Below are positions 43,823 through 49,652 of a stretch of DNA of 49,652 bases, piece by piece. Position numbers and translations under genes: made by a program. Each line of letters opens with the position of its first letter. The stretch's first letter is position 1. The notes under the pieces are model-generated. The model made no database searches, was not told where the DNA came from, and saw only the letters and a list, made by a program, of their open reading frames with translations. Origin of the DNA: Streptomyces sp. CBMA156 (lineage in GTDB: Bacteria > Actinomycetota > Actinomycetes > Streptomycetales > Streptomycetaceae). The stretch spans positions 1-49,652 of the forward strand of contig NZ_MSJQ01000344.1 of the NCBI RefSeq assembly GCF_014596515.1, in the 5' to 3' direction.

Positions 43823-46699
43823 TCAGCCCTCGTCGGTCGCCGTCGTCTTGCTCGCGGCGGTCTTCTTGGCCGCCGTCTTCTTGGCCGCCGCCGTCTTGGT
43901 GGTGGTGGTCTTCTTGGCGGCGGTCTTCTTCGCGGCCGCGGTCTTGGTCGCCGCGGTCTTGGTGGTGGTGGTGGTGGTCTTCTTGGCCGCGGCCTTCTTC
44001 GCCGGGGCCTTCTTCGCCACCTTCTTCACCGGTCCGCGCGCCCGCTTCTCGGCGAGCAGCTCGTAGCCGCGCTCCGGCGTGATCGTCTCGACCTCGTCGT
44101 CCTTGCGCAGCGTGGCGTTGGTCTCGCCGTCGGTCACGTACGGGCCGAAGCGGCCGTCCTTGACCACCACGGGACGTTCGCTGACCGGGTCGTTGCCCAG
44201 CTCCTTGAGCGGCGGGGCGGCGGCGGCCCGGCCGCGCTGCTTGGGCTGGGCGTAGATCGCCAGCGCCTCGTCGAGGGTGATCGTGAAGAGCTGGTCCTCG
44301 CTGGTGAGCGAACGGGAGTCGGTGCCGCGCTTGAGGTACGGGCCGTAGCGGCCGTTCTGCGCGGTGATCTCCGCGCCCTCGGCGTCGGCGCCGACCACCC
44401 GCGGCAGCGAGAGCAGCCGCAGCGCGTCCTCCAGCGTGACGGTGTCCAGCGACATGGTCTTGAACAGCGAGGCGGTACGCGGCTTGACCGCGTTCTTGCC
44501 GGTCTTCGGCGTGCCCTCGGGCAGGATCTCGGTCACGTACGGGCCGTAGCGGCCGTCCTTGGCGACCAGCATGTTGCCGCTGACCGGGTCGGGGCCGAGT
44601 TCGAAGTCACCGCTGGGCTTGGCCAGCAGTTCCTCCGCCAGCTCGACGGTCAGCTCGTCCGGCGGCAGCTCGTCCGGGATGTCGGCACGCTGACCGGGCT
44701 CGCCCTCGACGGTCGAGGCGCGCTCGACGTACGGGCCGTAGCGGCCGACCCGCAGGGTGATGTCGTCGCTGACCTTGAACGAGCTGATCTCCCGGGCGTC
44801 GATCGCGCCGAGGTCGGTGACCAGCTCCTTCAGACCGCCCAGGTGGTCGCCGTCGCCGTTGCCGGCCTCGGCGGCGCCGCCCGCGACGTGGCCCTCGCCC
44901 TCGCCGAAGTAGAAGCGCTTCAGCCACGGCACGGACTTCGCCTCACCGGCGGCGATCCGGTCGAGGTCGTCCTCCATCTTGGCGGTGAAGTCGTAGTCGA
45001 CCAGCCGGCCGAAGTGCTTCTCCAGCAGGTTGACCACGGCGAAGGAGAGGAAGGACGGGACGAGTGCCGTCCCCTTCTTGAAGACGTAGCGGCGCTGGAT
45101 GATCGTGTCGATGATCGACGCGTAGGTGGAGGGGCGGCCGATCTCCCGGTCCTCCAGCTCCTTGACCAGCGAGGCCTCGGTGTAGCGGGCCGGCGGCTTG
45201 GTGGCGTGGCCCTCCGGGGTGATCCGCTCGGCGGCCAGCGGGTCGCCCTGGGCGACCTGCGGCAGCCGGCGCTCGCGGTCGTCGAGCTCCGCGTTCGGGT
45301 CGTCGGCGCCCTCGACGTAGGCCTTGAGGAAGCCGTGGAAGGTGATGATCTTGCCGGAGGCCGAGAACTCCACGTCCCGGCCGTCGGCGGAGGTGCCGCC
45401 GACCTTGACGGTGACGGACTGGCCGACCGCGTCCTTCATCTGGGAGGCGACGGTGCGCATCCAGATCAGCTCGTACAGCTTGAAGTCGTCGCCGGTCAGA
45501 CCGGTCTCGGCGGGGGTGCGGAAGCGGTCGCCGGACGGGCGGACGGCCTCGTGCGCCTCCTGCGCGTTCTTGACCTTGCTCGCGTAGGTGCGCGGGGCGG
45601 CCGGCAGGTAGTCGGCGCCGTACAGCTGGGTGACCTGGGCCCGGGCAGCGGTGATCGCGGTGTCCGACAGGGTGGTGGAGTCGGTACGCATATAGGTGAT
45701 GAAGCCGTTCTCGTACAGCTTCTGGGCCACCTGCATGGTCCGCTTGGCACCGAAGCCCAGCTTGCGGCTGGCCTCCTGCTGGAGCGTGGTGGTGCGGAAC
45801 GGCGCGTACGGCGAGCGGCGGTAGGGCTTGGACTCGACGCTGCGGACGCCGAACGCCGTCTGCTCCAGGGCGGCGGCCAGCTGACGGACCGCCTGCTCGT
45901 CCAGGTGCAGGGTGTTGGCGCTGCCCGCCTTCAGGCGGCCGTCGGAGCCGAAGTCACGGCCACTGGCGATCCGCTTGCCGTCGACGGAGAACAGCCGGGC
46001 ACCGAAGGTCTCCGGGCTGGCGGCGTCGGCCGCGGTCCTGCCGGTGCCGAAGGTCCCGACCAGGTCCCAGTACGAGGCGGTGCGGAAGGCCATCCGCTCG
46101 CGCTCCCGCTCGACCACCAGGCGGGTGGCGACGGACTGCACGCGGCCCGCCGACAGCTTCGGCATGACCTTCTTCCACAGCACCGGCGAGACCTCGAAGC
46201 CGTAGAGGCGGTCGAGGATCCGGCGGGTCTCCTGGGCGTCGACCAGGCGCTGGTTGAGCTCGCGCGGGTTGGCCACGGCCTCCTGGATCGCCGACTTGGT
46301 GATCTCGTGGAACACCATCCGGTGCACCGGCACCTTGGGCTTGAGCACCTGCTGGAGGTGCCACGCGATGGCCTCGCCCTCGCGGTCCTCATCGGTGGCG
46401 AGGAAGAGCTCGTCGGACTCCGCGAGCAGCGACTTCAGCTTGCTGACCTGGGACTTCTTGTCCGCGTTGACCACGTAGATGGGCGCGAAGTCGTGGTCGA
46501 CGTCGACCCCGAGACGGCGCACCTCGCCCGTGTACTTCTCCGGCACCTCGGCCGCGGTGCTGGGCAGGTCGCGGATGTGCCCGACGCTCGCCTCGACGAT
46601 GTAGCCGGGGCCCAGGTAGCCCTTGATCGTCTTCGCCTTGGCCGGCGACTCGACAATGACGAGTCGCTGTCCGTGCGCGGTCTCGCTGCTCGGGGACAC
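43823..46699 (-). CDS. topA: DNA topoisomerase I
   Basis: A 958-residue type IA topoisomerase starting at the GTG at 46699. The Toprim domain begins VIVESPAKAKTI; acidic residues follow in DEDREGEAIAWH; the active tyrosine is Tyr336 in FITYMRTDS. The C-terminal half has four repeated elements of the form NGRYGPY / DGRYGPYV in place of zinc fingers. The last 70 residues are a Lys/Ala/Thr tail that should grip DNA, as described for Streptomyces TopA. It removes negative supercoils. The frame extends upstream to 47008 but that part lacks family sequence. Confidence 0.96.
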   Translation of the reverse strand: MSPSSETAHGQRLVIVESPAKAKTIKGYLGPGYIVEASVGHIRDLPSTAAEVPEKYTGEVRRLGVDVDHDFAPIYVVNADKKSQVSKLKSLLAESDELFLATDEDREGEAIAWHLQQVLKPKVPVHRMVFHEITKSAIQEAVANPRELNQRLVDAQETRRILDRLYGFEVSPVLWKKVMPKLSAGRVQSVATRLVVERERERMAFRTASYWDLVGTFGTGRTAADAASPETFGARLFSVDGKRIASGRDFGSDGRLKAGSANTLHLDEQAVRQLAAALEQTAFGVRSVESKPYRRSPYAPFRTTTLQQEASRKLGFGAKRTMQVAQKLYENGFITYMRTDSTTLSDTAITAARAQVTQLYGADYLPAAPRTYASKVKNAQEAHEAVRPSGDRFRTPAETGLTGDDFKLYELIWMRTVASQMKDAVGQSVTVKVGGTSADGRDVEFSASGKIITFHGFLKAYVEGADDPNAELDDRERRLPQVAQGDPLAAERITPEGHATKPPARYTEASLVKELEDREIGRPSTYASIIDTIIQRRYVFKKGTALVPSFLSFAVVNLLEKHFGRLVDYDFTAKMEDDLDRIAAGEAKSVPWLKRFYFGEGEGHVAGGAAEAGNGDGDHLGGLKELVTDLGAIDAREISSFKVSDDITLRVGRYGPYVERASTVEGEPGQRADIPDELPPDELTVELAEELLAKPSGDFELGPDPVSGNMLVAKDGRYGPYVTEILPEGTPKTGKNAVKPRTASLFKTMSLDTVTLEDALRLLSLPRVVGADAEGAEITAQNGRYGPYLKRGTDSRSLTSEDQLFTITLDEALAIYAQPKQRGRAAAAPPLKELGNDPVSERPVVVKDGRFGPYVTDGETNATLRKDDEVETITPERGYELLAEKRARGPVKKVAKKAPAKKAAAKKTTTTTTKTAATKTAAAKKTAAKKTTTTKTAAAKKTAAKKTAASKTTATDEG

Positions 46700-47056
46700 C
46701 TTCGCTCTTCTCTCCCGGTCCTTATGTGGCTGGTCGGCGCCGGCAGCACGGGCTGCGCTCCGCCCGACCCCTCCACCGTCCCAGGGCTGTCGCGGCACGA
46801 CACCCCCACCAGCGGAGTGTGACCGTACCCCGGCCACCCTTGTCAAACGGACGGATCCCGCTTTTTCACTTGCCGGGCTCACCGACGCCACTCGAACGGT
46901 AACCCGATGACGGAGGTTCGTGCCCCGCGGAGGGGGGCCTTCGACAGGTTCCGGAGGATGGAATGACGGATTTCGAGATCTGTCAACGGAAAATCGACGG
47001 GTGGGCACAGGATGGCGCGATTTCCGCCGACGGCACGTCCCCGCGGGTCGTGGGGC
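46700..47056. other. topA upstream region
   Basis: About 357 bases between the DUF3592-like gene and topA. On the minus strand TTGACA occurs at 46841-46846 and again near 46983, but neither has a convincing -10 element at 17-18 bases. A topA promoter is expected here. A plus-strand ATG near 46963 with a GGAGG site opens a 62-codon frame that overlaps the minus gene and is probably chance. Confidence 0.5.
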
Positions 47057-47515
47057 TCAGCCGCCGGCCGCGGCCAGGAGGCCGGCGCCCGCCGCCAGAC
47101 AGCCCGCGCCCAGGACGCTCCACAGCAGGTCGACGAGGGCCGCCCGGCTGATCTCCCCGGCCGCCAGCACCACCCGGCTCGGGCGCTGGGGGTCGTAACA
47201 GATCCGCACCGAGGCGCCTGGCGCGAAACGATCCGGACGGCGCAGCGGGGTGTGTCCGCGCGGGCGGGCGACCACGAGGCCCGCGATCCCGCACGCGCCG
47301 GTGCCGCCCACCGCGGGCGGCACCGAGAAGGAGAGCAGCGGCGCGCTGTCCAGCCGGCCGTGCACGTCGTCCTCGGCGATGACGGTGGCCACCGCCGACA
47401 GTCCCCGGCGGCGCACTCGCAGGCGCAGGCGCACTTCGGCGGCGCACCAGAGCAGCAGCACGCCACCGAAGAAGGCGAGCACCAGCCCGCCCACCATCGC
47501 CGTCGTCGTGTCCAC
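47057..47515 (-). CDS. Small membrane protein, DUF3592-like
   Basis: A 152-residue protein starting at a GTG. One transmembrane helix at residues 5-25, a soluble beta-rich middle (ending in CYDPQRPSR, the pattern of DUF3592) and a second hydrophobic segment at the C terminus from about residue 130. Function is unknown. It lies between topA and the methyltransferase gene on the same strand. Confidence 0.72.
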   Translation of the reverse strand: MDTTTAMVGGLVLAFFGGVLLLWCAAEVRLRLRVRRRGLSAVATVIAEDDVHGRLDSAPLLSFSVPPAVGGTGACGIAGLVVARPRGHTPLRRPDRFAPGASVRICYDPQRPSRVVLAAGEISRAALVDLLWSVLGAGCLAAGAGLLAAAGG

Positions 47516-47534
47516 CCCTGGCCCCCGGCTCCTC

Positions 47535-47563
47535 AGCTCTGTCCACAGCCTGTGGACAGAGCT
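47535..47563. promoter_or_regulatory. Palindrome of two facing DnaA-box-like sequences
   Basis: A perfect 13-bp inverted repeat, AGCTCTGTCCACA (47535-47547) and TGTGGACAGAGCT (47551-47563), around GCC. Each arm contains CTGTCCACA, which fits the Streptomyces DnaA-box consensus. It is 20 bases upstream of the DUF3592-like start and also downstream of the methyltransferase stop, so it could instead be a terminator hairpin or a repressor site. Confidence 0.5.
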
Positions 47564-47715
47564 TCACAGCGGAGGGCCAACGGGAGGCGGCCGCCCGGCG
47601 GCGGTGGGACGAATCAGGGGGTACGGGCGAATGAACCGGACCCGCCGGGGCCGACCTGGTTCTCGGTTGGCCGGTTCGCAGTCGGCCGGTTGGCCGGTTC
47701 TCGGCAGGCCGGCTC

Positions 47716-49248
47716 TCAGCGGACCGGGTCGATGAACCCCTGCTCGGTCAGCAGCCGCAGCGACTCCGGCACCCGGTCCCGCAGGACCACCCGGTCCTCG
47801 CCGAGCAGTTGGGCGATGGCGTCCACGATCTCGCCCGCCGACAGCGTCCCGTCGCAGACCCCGACGAAGCCCGCGCCCACCGTGTCCACCTTGGTGGCCC
47901 GCCGCATGCCGCGGTTGTGGCGCAGGACCACGTGCTCCGGGTCCTCCGCCCCCGGCGCGCCGAGCTGCTCCTGGACCACCTCGTCGGCCAGCACGTAACG
48001 GGCCGCGAGCAGGCCCGCGTCGTCGTTCGAGCGCAGGAAGTCCTGCCGGTCGAACCAGGCCTCGATGTGCGGGCCGAGCGGCTGCTCCACCGGGTGCGGC
48101 CACTCCTCCACCCGGACAGTCGGATGCTCGGCGCCACTCGCCCGCAGGGTGATCCAGCCCATGCCGATGCCCTCGACCCGGCCCGCCTCGAAGGCGTCCA
48201 GCCACTCGCCGTACCGGGCCTGGTAGTCGCCGCCGGGGCCGCGGTGGTCACCGCCGTCGCGCAGCCACAACTCCGCGTACTGGGCCACGTCCTGGACCTC
48301 GCGCTGGACGATCCAGGCGTCCAGCCCGGTGCCCGCGACCCAGCCGGCCAGCCGCTCGTGCCAGTCCTCGCCCCTGACGTGCTGCCAGTTGGCGAGCAAC
48401 TGGCAGTAGCCACCGGGCTCCAGGTGATCGGCGGCCGAACGGACCAGGCTGCGGCACAGGTCGTCACCGGCCATGCCGCCGTCGCGGTAGGTGAACCGGC
48501 CGGCCGGCGAGATGACGAACGGCGGGTTGGAGACGATCAGGTCGAACTTCCGTTCCCCGACCGGCTCGAAGAGGCTTCCGGCGGACGCCTCCACGTTGTC
48601 GAAACCGGACAGCGCCACCGTCAGCTCGCTGAAACGCAGCGCGCGCGGGTTGAGGTCGGTGGCGGTGACGGACCCGGCGTGCCGAGCCGCGTGCAGCGCC
48701 TGCACCCCGGAGCCCGAACCGAGGTCCAGCGCGGCCCGGACGGGACGGCGCACGGTGATGTTGGCCAGCGTGGTGGAGGCACCGCCGACGCCCAGCACCA
48801 GGTCCTTGCGGGCCACCCCGTGCGCGGTCTCGCCGGAGCCGATGCCACCCGCGCCACCCACCGCGCAGCCCAGGTCGGAGACCACCCAGGCATCCGAACT
48901 GGGCATCCCGGCCACCTCGTTGGCGTACGGCCGGACGTCGACGGTGGCGCGCACCAGATCGCCGTCGGAACGCAGCCAGCCGTCCGCCAGGCAGTCCTCC
49001 ACCGGCAGCGCGGCGGCGGCCGCCCGGTACGGGACCGGCTGCTGGAGCAGGAACAGCCGCACCAGCGTCTCCAGCGGGCTGCCACCGCGGGTCGCCCGCA
49101 GTGCCGGGACCGCCTCGCTGCGGGCCAACGCCGAATAGCCGGTGGGCCCGAGCAGGTCCAGGCACCCGTCGGCGGTGAACGAGGCGGCGAGCAGCGCCTC
49201 GCGGAACTTGGCGAGGCGGGTCGGGTCGAGAACGGGGCTACTGATCAC
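47716..49248 (-). CDS. Class I SAM-dependent methyltransferase (NPPF type)
   Basis: A 510-residue protein starting at the GTG at 49248. A helical N-terminal domain (to about 150) is followed by the SAM fold with DLGSGSGVQAL near residue 181, the acidic TDLNPRA at the end of strand 2 and SNPPF near 241, a motif of enzymes that methylate amide or ring nitrogens in protein or nucleic acid. The last 150 residues form an extra domain conserved in actinobacterial members. The target is unknown. Downstream, bases 47564-47715 carry only short GGTTGGCCGGTTC-type repeats. Confidence 0.88.
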   Translation of the reverse strand: MISSPVLDPTRLAKFREALLAASFTADGCLDLLGPTGYSALARSEAVPALRATRGGSPLETLVRLFLLQQPVPYRAAAAALPVEDCLADGWLRSDGDLVRATVDVRPYANEVAGMPSSDAWVVSDLGCAVGGAGGIGSGETAHGVARKDLVLGVGGASTTLANITVRRPVRAALDLGSGSGVQALHAARHAGSVTATDLNPRALRFSELTVALSGFDNVEASAGSLFEPVGERKFDLIVSNPPFVISPAGRFTYRDGGMAGDDLCRSLVRSAADHLEPGGYCQLLANWQHVRGEDWHERLAGWVAGTGLDAWIVQREVQDVAQYAELWLRDGGDHRGPGGDYQARYGEWLDAFEAGRVEGIGMGWITLRASGAEHPTVRVEEWPHPVEQPLGPHIEAWFDRQDFLRSNDDAGLLAARYVLADEVVQEQLGAPGAEDPEHVVLRHNRGMRRATKVDTVGAGFVGVCDGTLSAGEIVDAIAQLLGEDRVVLRDRVPESLRLLTEQGFIDPVR

Positions 49249-49468
49249 CCCGCCATTGTCCCCCGCCGACCGGCCCCCGGCTGCCGCTGCGCCCCGCACT
49301 CACCGGGCGGAAGCCTTCACCACCCCGCGCGCCCCCGGACGCCTCCACGCGCCGTCCAGGCGCGGGCGCCGAGTCATTCGCGAGGGCTTCGACGAGGGCT
49401 TCGACGAGGGCTTGTCGGGGTGCCTCGCGGGCCCTCCCGGCCGAGGCGGGCCTTCCCGGACAACGCGC

Positions 49469-49524
49469 AGCCCGGCCCTGACGCCGCCATCGGTCTTGGC
49501 CGACGGCGGCGTCAGGGCCGGGCT
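49469..49524. terminator. Strong hairpin terminator
   Basis: A perfect 20-bp stem, AGCCCGGCCCTGACGCCGCC at 49469-49488 with its complement at 49505-49524, and a 16-base loop. It lies between the minus-strand gene entering from the right edge and the methyltransferase gene. The rest of 49249-49570 has no gene I can support; the methyltransferase promoter is expected near 49249-49350. Confidence 0.88.
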
Positions 49525-49570
49525 CACGGGATCGTGCGCGGTCCCCCCGGATTCGTGCGGTCCGCCCGGC

Positions 49571-49652
49571 TCAGCTCGTGCTGGGAGCGGGGCTCTCCGG
49601 GGTGGCGGGCGGGGCGGCCGGGGCGGTGGTCGCGCCGGCGCCGTCGGTCGCG
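49571..49652 (-). CDS. C-terminal end of an unidentified protein (cut by window)
   Basis: The minus strand has a stop at 49571-49573, and the frame is open to the window edge. The visible residues, [15 protein letters not shown] and then ESPAPSTS, form an Ala/Pro/Thr-rich tail like those of small secreted or membrane-anchored actinobacterial proteins. A terminator follows it directly, which supports a real gene end. No function can be assigned. Confidence 0.45.
   Translation of the reverse strand, partial: ATDGAGATTAPAAPPATPESPAPSTS

Noticed and set aside
46963..47151. Plus-strand ORF starting MTDFEICQ with a GGAGG upstream
   Set aside because: Most of it overlaps the 3' end of the minus-strand DUF3592-like gene and the peptide becomes a Pro/Arg-rich shadow.
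49300..49527. 75-codon minus-strand ORF
   Set aside because: It covers the 20-bp terminator stem and is Arg/Pro-rich without family resemblance.

Overview
The window is very GC-rich, with dense overlapping gene chains and many GTG starts. The chromosomal block on the right (DNA polymerase III delta-prime, a transporter-thymidylate kinase fusion, topoisomerase I with a Lys/Ala tail, a class I methyltransferase) resembles the order I recall around topA in Streptomyces coelicolor. The organism is therefore most likely a streptomycete (Streptomyces or a close relative). The left edge cuts an NRPS gene and the right edge cuts a small minus-strand gene.

Bases 1 to 18330 are the right-hand part of a biosynthetic gene cluster. 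Two NRPS genes, T-E-C-T and C-A-T-C-A-T-TE, are coupled to mbtH and a DrrA/DrrB-type exporter. A 20-bp tandem repeat separates them from a second plus-strand set: a free-standing ACP, KS-alpha, KS-beta, ketoreductase, an SbnB-like diaminopropionate enzyme and a DUF4097-like lipoprotein. KS/CLF/ACP/KR sets of this sort next to NRPS genes often make reduced polyene or cinnamoyl-type acyl chains. One NRPS module (C-T) has no adenylation domain in the visible reading frames.

Bases 18670 to 34506 are a genomic island inserted in the anticodon loop of a tRNA-Thr(CGT) gene. A perfect 91-bp direct repeat (18670-18760 and 34416-34506) carries the 3' half of the tRNA plus its terminator, and the intact tRNA is at 34465-34538 on the minus strand. 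An older, diverged attachment relic lies 320 bp to the left, so insertions have stacked at this site. The island carries a complete type I restriction-modification system (hsdM-hsdS-hsdR), a Septu-like ATPase/HNH pair, and then a minus-strand operon of unusual make-up: a methionyl-tRNA-synthetase-like protein without its HIGH and KMSKS signatures, a histidine phosphatase, a nucleotidyltransferase and an APH-type kinase, with a HAD phosphatase just upstream. A divergent XRE regulator-NUDIX pair and an HD-domain protein complete it. I see no integrase; a truncated NUDIX gene near the right end suggests a decayed actinomycete integrative element.

Bases 34540 to 49652 are ordinary chromosome, almost all on the minus strand: a LysE/LeuE-type exporter, a secreted TAP-like peptidase, an esterase-like membrane protein that seems to lack its nucleophile, holB, the thymidylate kinase fusion, topA, a DUF3592-like membrane protein and a methyltransferase. 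The candidates for something undescribed are the synthetase-like/phosphatase/nucleotidyltransferase/kinase cassette in the island and the NRPS/reducing type II PKS cluster with its A-less module.
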